A DNA stretch of 64,000 nt. Source: Arthrobotrys musiformis (taxonomy: Eukaryota; Ascomycota; Orbiliomycetes; Orbiliales; Orbiliaceae). Every line of letters starts with the position of its first letter. Position 1 is the first letter of the stretch. Shown here piece by piece: positions 21,463 through 33,118 of the stretch. The notes beneath the pieces were generated by a model. It saw only the letters and a list, made by a program, of their open reading frames with translations. It was not told where the DNA came from and did no database searches. Both the position numbers and the translations under genes were made by a program. The stretch lies in the NCBI GenBank assembly GCA_036971715.1, contig JAVHJL010000006.1:2108001-2172000 (forward strand). The letters are read 5' to 3'.

Positions 21463-22193
21463 TGTTTTCCTTCGTGGAGTTTTTTTTTTGTGGTGGATGT
21501 TCTTGTTTTGGATAGGCTGATGTCCGGGGTTTGAAGGGTTGAACCTTGTCGTGGGTCCAGGGTTCGGGACGGCAGGGCGTGCCTTGGGAAATCCGGAGCC
21601 GAGTGGGTCTTCTATCCCGAAAGTAACATATCAGAAGAACCATATTCATGCCATTGGATAAAATATCAAGCTCTTTAGGATGCTGTTTAGCGTTCTGTAC
21701 TAGCCTGGAAATCTGACGTCTACAGGATATAGATTTCTGTGTCTGTCAACCCGCCATGCGCGATGAAACGGCCTGATGAGAGAACCATGATCAACGCAGC
21801 GATTATACCACCGTTTATAGTTAATATTCTCATTGATTAATGGCTTCAGGATATAAAATCTAAGGATTCTAGCTTGATTAAATAGCAAATTACCCGTCCA
21901 GTTGATTCCGCTATCTCCGCTTCTGATTTGAGACTTCGAGACAAGTTCATTGGATCGAGTACATGGTTATCTTCGGCTAGCTGTCGCACGGAATGCCTCT
22001 TTGAGCATCGGCCGGTTCGCCGCCGCCGAATGCATAAACGATAAACTACACTAATCATTGCGCGTGTCGGTACACATGATTCACTACTGTCACCCAGCTA
22101 TATATAAAACCTTCGCGTCCACGCTGACATTCATGATGTAGCATATTTTCCAGGCACCGTAAATGAAGATTTAAATAAAAAAAAAATCCCAAG
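21463..22193. other. Intergenic, OMA1 upstream
   Basis: A second T-run lies near 21481-21489. Otherwise no gene-like frame or repeat that I can support. Confidence 0.55.
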
Positions 22194-23439
22194 ATGCTAC
22201 CCTCGATACCCGTCAGGCTAGCACCCCGCCTCGCCCGTCTACGGTTCCCAACTACCCCGCGAACCCTCCTCCCGCGGCTGTCCCGCTCGATACCCACCAG
22301 ACCCCTCCCCTCAAACGTATATCTAAACACACCCCGCCAATTCCACACCACCCGCCCCACCCCCTCCCCATCCAAATACGAACGATCCCAACGCCTCCGC
22401 TGGGGCGCCTACATCGCCCTCCTCCGCTGGGCCGCCCGCCCAACCTTCCTCCTCGAAGTCGCCGGCCTGGGCGCCCTAACCGGCGGCTTCTACGTCTACA
22501 ACCTCGAAGAAGTCCCCATCTCCGGCCGCCGCCGCTTCAACATAATCTCCGAAGACTTCCTTCAATCCCTCTCCTCAGACCAACAATCCAAAATCCTCCA
22601 ACAATTCCACGGCAAAATCCTCCCCGAGCACGATCCACGATCCATCCAAGTCCGTAGGGTGCTAGAACGCCTGACGCCCAACTCCGGATTACCGGATAAC
22701 TACCAATGGCAAGCCACCGTGATCGAATCAGAGGAAGCGAATGCGTTCGTCATCCCCGGCGGGAAGGTATTCGTGTTCACGGGTATACTCCCCGTCTGCC
22801 ACGATGACGACGGATTAGCCGCGGTATTGGGCCACGAGATCGGACATAATGTCGCCAGACATATGGGGGAACAGATCAGTAGGGGTATATTCCTCCTCGC
22901 TGCGGCGTGGGTGGTCGAGTTATTCTGGGGCGTGCCGGGGGATATGAGTCTTCACCTCTTGCAGTTTGCGATCGATATGCCCAAGTCGAGGGCGCAGGAG
23001 AGCGAGGCCGATCATATTGGATTACTCCTCATGGCGAAGAGTTGCTATGATCCCAAGGCCGCTGTTGCTGTGTAAGTCTTTCTTTCTTTCATCTCACAAT
23101 AGTAGATTATATATATAGTTATATCACAACCAGGATACGGACTAACATATAATTTTTATCACCAGCTGGGAAAGAATGGAAATCGAAGAACAGAAAATGC
23201 CACGCCCCCCAGAGATGCTAAGCACCCACCCTTCCTCCCGCCGCAGACAAGCCGAACTAACAGCCCTCCTCCCAAAGGCCTACGAGGTCGGCCTCGACTC
23301 CGACTGCGCCGCCACAAAACAATATAGTAAGCCCCTCCCTCTTATCAACCCGATATGAGAATAGATAGATCTAACATTCGCTTCAACAGCCGACCAATTC
23401 AAGAAATTCGGAGAAGCCCAGTTCGAATTCTCGTTTTAA
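22194..23439 (+). CDS. OMA1: Mitochondrial inner-membrane metalloprotease OMA1
   Basis: Exons 22194-23071, 23166-23326 and 23390-23439 give 362 aa. The first ~60 residues are Arg/Pro/Ser/Leu-rich without acidic residues, a typical mitochondrial presequence (MLPSIPVRLAPRLARLRF). A hydrophobic segment lies at about 98-110. Peptidase M48 core: NAFVIPGGKVFVFTGIL, zinc motif HEIGHNVARH at residues 214-223, and the third ligand in ESEADHIGL near residue 270. Splicing gives the conserved VWERMEIEE and, later, STHPSSRRR (the active-site HP region). Family role: stress-activated quality-control protease of the inner membrane, processing OPA1-type GTPase in animals. The coding strand shifts from very C-rich at the 5' end to G-rich after the zinc motif. 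Confidence 0.93.
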
Positions 23440-24537
23440 TGCCCTTATCACCCTCTGAAGTGACCAAATGAACCCAACTCACCGCACCAGCCATGGGAAT
23501 ACCCAGATACCCATAAGCCCAAAACCACCCTGATGAACCCTCACATCACACATTAGCCTCCATTCAAGCCCGTCTATCAGTATATACCCCAAACCATACT
23601 ACTTAATGTATCAAACCATACTACTTAATGTATATGCCTTGTACATACTTACTTGCACCTACATAATTCCATAACATTACACCAACATCACATAACCTAC
23701 TCACGTAACACCAAAGCCACAAAACCCTGAATTCTTAATATTTGATTCCTTTTTAAGTTCCTTTCGTCTCAAGCTATCTATCCTTAGCTATAATACATTG
23801 AGCACTTCTCGAAAAAAGCTAACTTATTAACAAAAAAAGCGGGATAAAAAGAGGGGAGGAGAAGGGCTAAGCAAGCATATCAAAGAGAGAGAGGGTTAGC
23901 GTCGGAGTTAAGGAAGAAAGAAGGTCCTCGAGGAATGTAAAGTCGTTATCGAGTTATCTCATGAAAAAAACGTTGAATAAAACGTCACCTTAACTCACCG
24001 TGCGTGTGCATTAAAGAAGCATTTCAGAGCATAGAAAAACTCTTCGAAAAAAGAAAAAAGCAAGGGACATTAGTGTCGGAATCAGTGAGTAAAAACGCCA
24101 CTAGCTGGATAACCCCCCCGGAACAGTAGTAGGAGTAACAGAACAAGAACAGAACCGACAACGCTAGCCATGGACAGAGGGGAAATTCAAATAAAAGTAA
24201 CAAGAACGCCGTGTTTTTAGTTGATGCAGGATATATGCATTTGTTTTTCTTTCTGGAAAAAAACATACCGCCGCGCATCCAGAGCCCAGAGCAATGGGTG
24301 TCAGACAGCTGTGGTTAGTGATGCCGCTCGCAGGGGATATAGTCCGTAAGAAACCCTCTCGAGAGTATACAAGGATGTGGGAAAGAAGAAAAAAGTGGCA
24401 ACCCAGAGCAAAATGCTTCGGTCCAGATGGTATATACCTAATGCGGTAATGGAAAGAGGGGGCCGATAAGAGTGATCTTAAAGGTGGGAATAAAGACATG
24501 GAATCGGGATCGTAAATAAAGGTTGGGGGAACACAGA
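23440..24537. other. Convergent 3' flanks of OMA1 and CDC27
   Basis: About 1.1 kb with no gene. A perfect tandem duplication of 22 bases lies at 23590-23633 (unit begins CAAACCATAC). AT-rich elsewhere. Confidence 0.6.
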
Positions 24538-27108
24538 TTACTGCTCCAAGTAAGGCTCCGCGTCCTCTATGTACGAATCCTCGTTGGGGTCGTCTAGTGA
24601 CTCCATGGCCTCCTTGATCAATGAACTCGCCTGTGGTTGGGTCCGTTAGTAGGGGTCAAAGAAGTGGGAGTTCGTTGGTTCTTACTCTAGGGTCCAAGTG
24701 CAGGGCGGACGTAAAATGCTTAACGGCAAGCTGCTTCTCATGAAGCAACTTGTAAACTCTCGCAAGCATGAAATGTACATTTGCTTCCTCCGGGGCAATA
24801 TCCTTGATAGAGACAAGTTCATCCCGTGCCGCCTAGTTTCCAATTAATGTAAGCCACTTGGTCAACATTAAAGTTAAATGGGAGGAAATCAAACTTACAT
24901 GTAATTTCCCTAATCCTATTAAAACTCGAGCCTTTCTAAACTTTGACAGGGCGCTACCCGGTGCAAGGTCACAGGCCTTCGAATAATGGACTAATGCTTG
25001 CTTGTAGTTCCCTTCCTTCTCGTACGCCGCACCAACACAGCAGATCAAGACAACATTTGTCGGGTTAATAGAGTAAGCCGTCTTGTAGTGTCTAAGAGCC
25101 ATGTCGTTCTTCCCTGATTTCTCATAGACCTTTCCGATTCCGTACCAGGCATTGTAGTGGCGACTGTCCGCGGATAGTGCGCTTCTGAAACACGACATTG
25201 CCTTCTCAAGATCATCGTTGGCGAGGTGTTCGTGGCCCTGCAGCGTGTAAGCGTATGCAAGACCATCGTCGATTTGGGTGGCACGCTTGAAACATCGGAG
25301 AGCCTGGTCGTGATCCCGCTGTAGCGAATAGCAATTTCCCAAAGCGCACCATGCCTGAGGAGAAACACGGTCCAAGTCAAAAAGTTCGTGAGCTAAGAAC
25401 GATAATTCCACATCCTTCTTAAGATGCCAAAGCAAGGTTGAGTATGTTTCCATTTCTTGCATCCGTAGTGGGTCCATGAGACGGACTTTGGCAAAGCATT
25501 CACCAGCCTACGATAAAGTTAGCTCTAGGAATCACTCCCCTCGAAATCAGAGGCGATAACTTACCTCAGTATACCTAGAAAGTTCATACAGGGCTCGCCC
25601 AAGCTTCGCGAGAACGTATGGAGTTTCCCTGTGGATCGGGGTTAAGGACTGATAGTTCATAACAGCCGTCTTGCAGTCAAAACGGCAGAGATTCACCAAT
25701 GCAGTTCCAAGTTTTCTATACAGATCCAAAATAACAACATGTGCCATAACCTCTTTCGGCTCTTGCGGCCTCGGAATCGGAGCAGATATCGGGCGGGCCT
25801 CCGCCATGTGGACATCACCCTGACTATGAACCAGAGCGCTCGATGTTTTATCCCCGGCTAGTTGCCCTCGACTTGAAGACTTAGTCGTTGTCTTGGGTTT
25901 CTTCGCTTCTCGTTGCCCTGCCGCCGCGAATTTACTGGCGATTCGACTCGAATTAAGGATTCGATTGCTTCTGCGGGTAGCCGGAGCGGTCACAGCTGCC
26001 TGGGAGTTCTTAGCCTCATCGGTGCTAGCAATGGACCTTTTCTTCTCTAGCTGGTGATCCTGATCTCGCGATCTGGTCATCAAAGTCTTTCGCGGAGCAT
26101 CTATCAAACTTTGAGGTCGAGCTTTACGGGATGGCGCTTTCGGATAGTCTATCGAAGCCGGGATGACATTATCGCTGGTTGGAGTTTCCATCCCCACATT
26201 TGCCCCACCCTCGTTCAACCTATTCTGCGGGGCGGGCGGCACGCCGAAAACTGTCCCAGGATCCCGTGATTGTGAAGATGAAGAAGAGAATGGATCGTTA
26301 TCTTGACTGTTGTTGAAGTGGCTCGAAGAGATGATTGTTTCTTCCGTCATCGATGAGTTCAGGGATTGACTGGCCATCCTAGCAACGGCAAGCATTTCTT
26401 CTGTCGGTTTGAATACGGCTTGGGCTTTAAGTGCAGCACCCGTCTCCGCAGTAGAACTGAACGAGTCCCACAGATATGGATTTGCACTAAACGACGCATG
26501 ATACGCTTGAAGGGCTAGCTTATCATCTCGCATCCCCATAAACAAATCACCCAAGACATTAAGGACAGCCGCTGCGTCTGGTGTCGAACGTCGTTCTCTA
26601 TCTGAATGTTGATCTAGTAGAAATGAAACCCCGTGGTTAGTTTCCAAAGCCCAGCCGAACGGCTCCTAGGAAAAGTACACATACTCCAGTGACTCTCGTT
26701 AGCCCACATGGCCTTACACTTCTCAAGTGCAGCAATACCCTCTCGAAACTTTTTTAATACCAAACAACATTGGGCGTAGATATATGCACATCCCAGATGT
26801 CCCTTAACAGCCTTCGTGATACTCTCAGCGTGCTTAACGTGGTTACCACGGTAAAGTGACAGGGCGAGCAGGTATGTATTTTCGGGGTCCTTTGAGTCAA
26901 ATGCTACCAGCCGTTCGGCCGTGAATATGGCATTTGTGATGAGATTGTTGTCGAGTGAGTACCAGACAACTTTTCGGAGCTGAGATGAGACGGCAGGTAA
27001 TAACGACGGATCGCATGACCCGGAACTATGAATGCCGATAGATCCTGTTGAATTACTCGTGAAGAGGGGCGGCCTCGGAGGGCGTCGTTTCGAATCGTAT
27101 GTCTCCAT
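24538..27108 (-). CDS. CDC27: Anaphase-promoting complex subunit Cdc27/APC3 (BimA/Nuc2)
   Basis: Minus-strand exons 26685-27108, 25565-26613, 24899-25507, 24686-24832 and 24538-24630 give 773 aa; all four junctions are in phase. The N-terminal TPR region begins SSQLRKVVWYSLDNNLITNA, the homodimerisation part of Cdc27. A disordered Ser/Arg/Lys-rich middle (~190-400) is followed by a run of TPRs to ~740: GKLGRALYELSRYTE, AWCALGNCYSLQRDHDQAL, AYTLQGHEHLANDDLEKAM, YNAWYGIGKVYEKSGKNDMA, then LARVYKLLHEKQLAVKHF in exon 4. It ends DAEPYLEQ. Role: scaffold TPR subunit of the APC/C that receives activator and Doc1 IR tails. The next minus-strand gene upstream, SMC3, also acts in chromosome segregation, but each has its own promoter. 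Confidence 0.93.
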
Positions 27109-28828
27109 GCTTACTCTCTGGGATGCAGCCTTGGATGGAGAACCAGGAGCACCAGAGTTTGGAGAAAACAGAGACGACGAAAGGAAGGAGGTGATTGAGG
27201 AAAGCAGTTTGTAGGCTAGAGATTAATTAGCGGTTATAGTCTCTGTATTTTTCAGAGACCTTACCCGCTAAAACAAATCGTTAAATCTACGAATGCGGTA
27301 AGGGTAGTCGGTTGGTGTTGACGGGGTGGCGGGAGTGGTGACAGTGGATTTGTTGATTCCGGAGGACGAGTACTTGACGGGTAATGGAAGAGACGGTGAG
27401 AATATTTCGAGCGTGTCGGAGGTCCTTGTTAGGTTTGTGATGAATACGGAATGTCGTCTTCTTCGCGTCTTAGATCGAGGAAGGTGGTTGTGACATGGTT
27501 TGGCCTGGATTGTAGTCGACAGGGAAAGGGACCGATGACGGTAACAACGCTGTGGTTTCGAGGGGAGGCAGATGGTACCGGTCGAAGTCAAGTCGAGGTT
27601 GAAGTCAAGGAGTGAGTGTGAGGTTCGACCGGGAGAGACGGTGATGGTGTTTTGGGGGGTTGTGTGGTCGGAGGGAGAGGTGAGGAGTGAGGTGGTCGAT
27701 GGGTGACGATTGGATGGAGATGGAGTCGATGTGGTTGTTGATGTTCAGTTGCTGTGTTTGGATGGTGTTGTTGTTGTTGTTGCTGCTGCCAAAAACAAAG
27801 CCAATTCCAATTCGGCAACGCTTCCCTTCTGACTGGAGTATTTAGTAAGGCGAGAGAAGTCTTCAAAGAATGTCAGATTTGGGTATAAGAAGTCTGGTTG
27901 GTTGCATATATAAAAGGTATCGACGCTTTTCTCTGGATTATCGGGGAAGGAGTCGTCGAAGGGTGTTTGTTCTAAATAAAATATAATATTATTTGGGTCG
28001 TACATATATTGGATGGCTGGATATTAATTACTACCGGCATCTTTAGACTCAACCTGACTGATTGAATTCCCGTTGAATTCAATAGTGCAGGCAGGCTTCC
28101 CGTCTCACGGCCTGCAGAGCACACAGGCAGGCACACCCTTTCAGATTAAACGCCTTTCAGGGGCCCCAGCCAATGGCATTGCGCTATCGCCGGGGTCTTC
28201 CCTCAAAATAACAACAACGCCAGCTTCTTGGCCAATGGCCGTTCACAATGTTCCCGTAGTGGTGCCCCAAGAGCTGACCCGATTGTATAATACTAGAACT
28301 CAGCTCTCAATATCATGGATAGCTTACTAGTATAGTCGACTACCCTTAGGTGCAGAACGGACGGCATGCTGCATGATATATATACGGTATCCGGCCTAGA
28401 TCACTGCTCTTCACCTTCGGTCTTCGGCATTTTATCTGTCCTCAAAATGCAACAGCAGCCCCTCTGTAGTTTACACCCTCGAACCCAAAGTTACGATGTG
28501 CACGATGGCATGGGTGCAATATCATTGCTTTTCATTAGAATAATATCCTTATTAATAAAAGGAAAAGAAGAGGGAGAAGAAGGAGAAGGAGAAGAAAGAA
28601 ATAAAAACATTCAGAAAAGTCTTCACAGCCCGGAACTCCGTGTGACTTTCCCGTGATATCATTCGTGAATCAAGAATCGTAGGAAAAAGTCATAAAAAAT
28701 GCCAAAAGTAGCAGAAGTGTAAGTAAGTGAGCTGTTCGCCGTACATATAAGCAGAAAAAAGAGAAAAGTGTCAAGAACAAAGGATAATACATTCAAGGAA
28801 AACATTGATTAGGATAGGAGTAGCGTCT
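27109..28828 (-). promoter_or_regulatory. CDC27 leader and promoter with probable 5'-UTR intron
   Basis: Reading on the minus strand, 27216-27264 forms a 49-nt intron (GTAAGG donor, CTAATTA branch, CTCTAG acceptor) upstream of the CDC27 ATG. Joining it does not add coding sequence because the upstream exon has a stop in the needed frame, so I place it in the 5' UTR. Ser/Thr/His-rich minus frames at 27268-27591 and 27588-27866 look like leader composition rather than genes. 28000-28828 is SMC3 3' flank with a purine-rich stretch near 28560-28610; no gene seen. Confidence 0.5.
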
Positions 28829-31800
28829 TTACTGCTTTTGTCCGTCGACGAAAGCCAACGCTTCCTCCTTACCAACAAGATCGATACTAGACATCTTGTT
28901 CAAGAATGTAACACCATAGTGTTGATCTGCCGTCAAAACCATTTCTCTTCGGAAAGTGGTACTAAAAAAAAGGGATAGTTAGCTCTATGGTTCAATTTAT
29001 TAGATTTCAGGATAATACATACCAGATAAACTGACCACCTTCATGGCCGGCACTCAAGTTCTTTACCATCTGAGCAACAGCGGTACGATATTGAGCGTCG
29101 AGATTGGCATCGATTTCGTCAAAGAGGTAAAACGGTGCCGGGTCGCACTGCTGGATAGCAAAGACCAAAGCCAAGGCGCACAAACTCTTCTGTCCACCAG
29201 AGAGCTGCTGAATCTTCTGTTGTTCGTCATGCTTGGAGTTGAAGGACACCGAGATTCCAACACCAAGGTAGTTGTCAACAGCACTGCGTCCCCCTTCCTC
29301 ATCGTCGGAGCCTTCTTCCTCGCGTCGGTTCTTGTTGTCTGCTTTGCGCTGTATAACTAGACGCCCACGACCCAAGGGAACCAGCTTCTCGAAGATCTCA
29401 GCGAAGCTCTTCGAGACTTGCCTGAAGGTACGCTCGATAGCTTCATCCTTTCTTTGATCAAGAACATAAATCAATTCTTCAATGGATTGCTGGGATTGGT
29501 CCAATTCTTCGCGACGCTTCTGCAACGTATCACGTTGCTTGGTGAAGTTGTTGTATTGTTCAAAAGCCTTCTTGTTGACGTGTGAGAACTTCTTCAAGTT
29601 CTCGTGGACCTTCTTCAGCTTGTTGACGAGGGTTTCGGATTTGAACTTAGTGTACTTTTCGAACGCTTCATCTGGGAGCACACCAAGATCTCGGATCTTG
29701 CGCTGAACCTCAGCAGCGTTCTCACCCAACATGGCACGCTTGGCCATACTCTTCTCCATACGCTTCTGCATCTTTTCGATGCTGACAGCTTCTTGTTCCT
29801 GATCAGCTTGCTTGGCTGCTCTGGTCTTCTCGAGTTTCGAAATCTCCCGGGTGTACCCTTCGATGGTTTCCTCCGCCTCTTGAATCTTCTGTTCAACCAA
29901 ATCGATCGCCTTTTGCGCGCGCTTCAAATCAGCCTGAAGATCCGCTATTCTCCTACCCTGACCCACACCCCCCGCAGCATCTCCTTCTCCCTCCTCGCTA
30001 ACGGCCTTAAGCTGATCCAAACGGACTTCAAGGTTGTCGTGCAGCGTAGACTCGAGATCGGTCTTTGTCTCTTCAACTTGAACTCGTTTTGTCGAAGCTT
30101 CAGCCAAAGCCGAATTCAGCTTCTGTATGCTATCGAGTGCCTGGCTTAACGCCCGTTCCTCGTCAGAGCTCAAATTCTTTTTAAATTCTGAGGCAAGTTC
30201 CGTCTTATGCGACGCAAGTTGCTCATTCAGACGTGCCAATTCGACCTCCGAGTTGTCTTTATCATTTTCCATCCTGCGTAACTCCGTTCGGAGGGCATTA
30301 AGCTCCGATGTCTTCGATAAGATCTGCTCGGGGATCATGTGGAATTGCTTGGCCGACTTATTAAGATCGAACCTAGCCTTATTCACTCCTCCCTGAGCAA
30401 TGTTGATCTCTTGCTCTAACGACCGAAGTCTTTCTTTTAGCTCCCCGCTCTTCTCCAGTTCTTCCCCGTACCTTCCCTGGAGCTCGGTGACCTGTTCGAC
30501 GGTAGCCAAACGGCTCTTTTTGCGGTCGATAAACCCACCGCTGAGAGCACCTCTCTTGTCACTAGATCTGCCCTCCAAATCAATTGCGCTTAGCCCGTGG
30601 GAACGAGCGTATTGCGAAGCAATGTGAAGGTCTGGACAGATGATAGTTTTGCCGAAGACGTGCTCGAAAGCACTATGGTACATCTCGTCATACTCGATCT
30701 TCTCCAACATCGGGATGGCATCAGTAGCATCGGGGTAGCGAACGGGACGGTTTCGCATCCGGTCGAGTGGCATACAGGTAACACGACCTTGCCCTCGATC
30801 CCGAACGTAATTGATGAGCTTTGTTGCTGTTCTATCGGAGTCGACGACCACATGGAACAAGCTGCCGCCGGCAGTAACTTCGACAGCTGTCTTGTATACG
30901 TCTTCAACACGACATAACTCAGCAAGCGTCCCATAAACACCATCCAGCCCGAGCTCAGCCTTGGCAGCACGCATCGACTGCAGACCCCGGCTCGTATCTC
31001 GGTCCATCATCCATGATAGCGCCCCCTCAGCTCTCCTAAGCTCCTCTCCTATCGCCTTGACATCACTATCTAATCTTGCATCCTCTCTCTGAAGGACCTT
31101 CTTGTCGTCGACTAATTTTTCCCAGTGACTTTCAGCCTCTCTGACTTTGTCGTTGAGGTCTGTCAAGGCCTGCGTGCGGCTGTCACGCAGTTGTCTGGTT
31201 TGTTCAATATCCTTCTCTAGAGCTTCAACGTGGCTCTCATTCGATGAGATCGTCTGTTCCAAAGCCTCGCGGGCAGCTTGTCGTCTCGTCATGTTTGCGT
31301 CAATTTTGGCAATATCGGCTCGGAGAAAAGTATCACGTTCCTTCTTGCTATTGAAGTTGGCGTTACGCCCTTGTTTGGCATGCAGGGCATTCTGGACGGC
31401 GCGGACCTTGTCCAACCTACGATTTTGTTAGCTTAGACCATTTTAAATCACCGCCGTAGAAATCATACTCATTTCGAATCTTGGTCTCTTCCGTTCTTCG
31501 AGCGTAAAATTCTGGGATCAACTTGTCAAGTTCACTTCGGTGGGAATCGATTTCCGCCTGAAGCCTGTTGACTTCAGCCTTGTGCCTCTTCTTCGCTTGG
31601 TCTCTGCTTGATTGGTTGTCGGCATATTCCCGAACAGCAAGATCCAACTGCGTGCTGCTCTTGAGGTGCTCACGGCGTTCCCTGTCGAGTTGTTGTTTTT
31701 CGAGTTTTCGGAGGGATATCTCCTGTTCAGCTTTGGCAAGCTGCTTCGTGAGCTGTTCGATTTCCTTCTCGCGCTCCCGGAATTTTTCAAGTGCATCTTC

Positions 31801-32695
31801 ATTGTTCTCAGCCCCCCTTGCACGTCCCTCCTCGATTTGATCGATAGCACCGTTGATCTCCATCTGCTCTCGATGAAGAATCGTATACTCCAAGCACCGT
31901 TTCTCCCTATCATTCTCCTGATAACCCCTCAGCTCCTCCTTCTCCTGCTCAAGCTCTCCAAGCCTCTCCTCAACCGAATCCAACAATTCATCGATCTTCT
32001 GCCTCTTCTGATTGGTATCCTCCATAATCTTCAAAGACTCCCCCCTCCTCTGCTCATAAACCTGCGTACCAGCAATCTCCTTCAAAAGCGTCAACCTTTC
32101 CGGATCCTTCATATTCGTGAGCGACGTAACACGGCCCTGCGGGACGATATAATAAGGATTACTCCTGCTGAACCCAGCGCTTTCCAGAAGATTCATAACA
32201 TCCGTCTTCGTCGCCGCCTTGCGATCCAAACTGTACTCGTCCTTCTTCAACCCGATCGTCCGTCGGATGACGACCTCATCCTTCCCGGTCAGGAATCGCT
32301 CGTCTGAGTTGTCGAAGATAACCTCCACGTAGGCGCTCATGACAGCTTGTCCGGAACCTTCGTGCAGTAGAGCTTGCCTTTCCTCCCTTCCCATCTGTGT
32401 ATACGCATCGGATAATACGAATCGAATCGCTGTGTACCCAGAGTCCGGTGTTAGCCTAGAAGTGTTCTTAAACGCTAGAGGAAATGGCATTCGTCCGTAC
32501 CAGCGAAGAAGTTGCTCTTTCCAGAGCCATTGCGGCCGACGATGACATTGTGCCCGGGACTGAACGGTTCGATAATCGTCTGGTCCTTGTAGCTATTATT
32601 CCCCCAAAAGTTAGCTCACCGAAGGCACCATAGAGGGGTTTTTGAAGGTAAAGCAACCTTTTGAAGCCCTGGATGATAATCTGTTTAATATGCAT
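28829..32695 (-). CDS. SMC3: Cohesin subunit SMC3
   Basis: Minus-strand exons 32658-32695, 32501-32592, 31469-32429, 29023-31416 and 28829-28961 give 1205 aa, the normal family length. Exon 1 encodes MHIKQIIIQGFKS, joined to YKDQTIIEPFSPGHNVIVG. Walker A is GRNGSGKS; the first coiled coil covers ~170-500. The hinge includes YGTLAELCRVEDVYKTAVEV and IDLEGRSSDKRGALSGGF. After the second coiled coil come the ABC signature LSGGQKSLCALALVFA, Walker B FYLFDEIDANLD and, across the last intron, GGQFICTTFRREM. Lysines typical of the acetylation site lie near KKDEYSLDRK. Role: ATPase arm of cohesin. Divergent from RIO1 with a 423-bp shared upstream region. Intron 1 starts GTTGCT, an unusual donor. Confidence 0.96.
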
Positions 32696-33118
32696 GATCG
32701 CTATCGATGAAGAGGGCGCCGTTCACCAGCGGCTAAATCCAAGGTAGTGGGGTAAAATGACTATGAGGAAGGAGAAACGATGAGGAGGGATTCTTATCGT
32801 TAGAAAGTCAAAAAACGGGTTGCTTGCGCCGAGTTGTATTGGTGGAACGCGTCGCGTTGGGTTCGTCGATGGGGCCGACTGATAGATGGGAATCCTAGCC
32901 GAGATGTTCGATCAGGCGGCAAGAACTGCCGGCGTCGAAAAAATGACATCCAACACACAACCCAAGCCGCTGTGTCACAGCTTTAGCTTCAATTTCTATC
33001 ATGACATCAATCTGACCATTTTATATTCGATAAGTTGGAAACTTTGGCGTGAAGCTTCAACAAGAAATTTGATCAGTTGATCCGCCTTATAGACGTCTAG
33101 AAGACTATATTTACCAAC
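32696..33118. promoter_or_regulatory. Divergent SMC3-RIO1 promoter with MCB-type ACGCGT
   Basis: The palindrome ACGCGT at 32847-32852 lies about 150 bases upstream of the SMC3 ATG and 267 upstream of RIO1. ACGCGT is the core bound by MBF-type APSES factors on G1/S genes in yeasts. No frame with coding character inside. Confidence 0.55.

Noticed and set aside
29604..30149. Long Leu/Ser-rich plus-strand frame opposite SMC3
   Set aside because: Antisense shadow of the SMC3 coiled coil; Leu/Ser content is what antisense of Glu/Lys codons gives.
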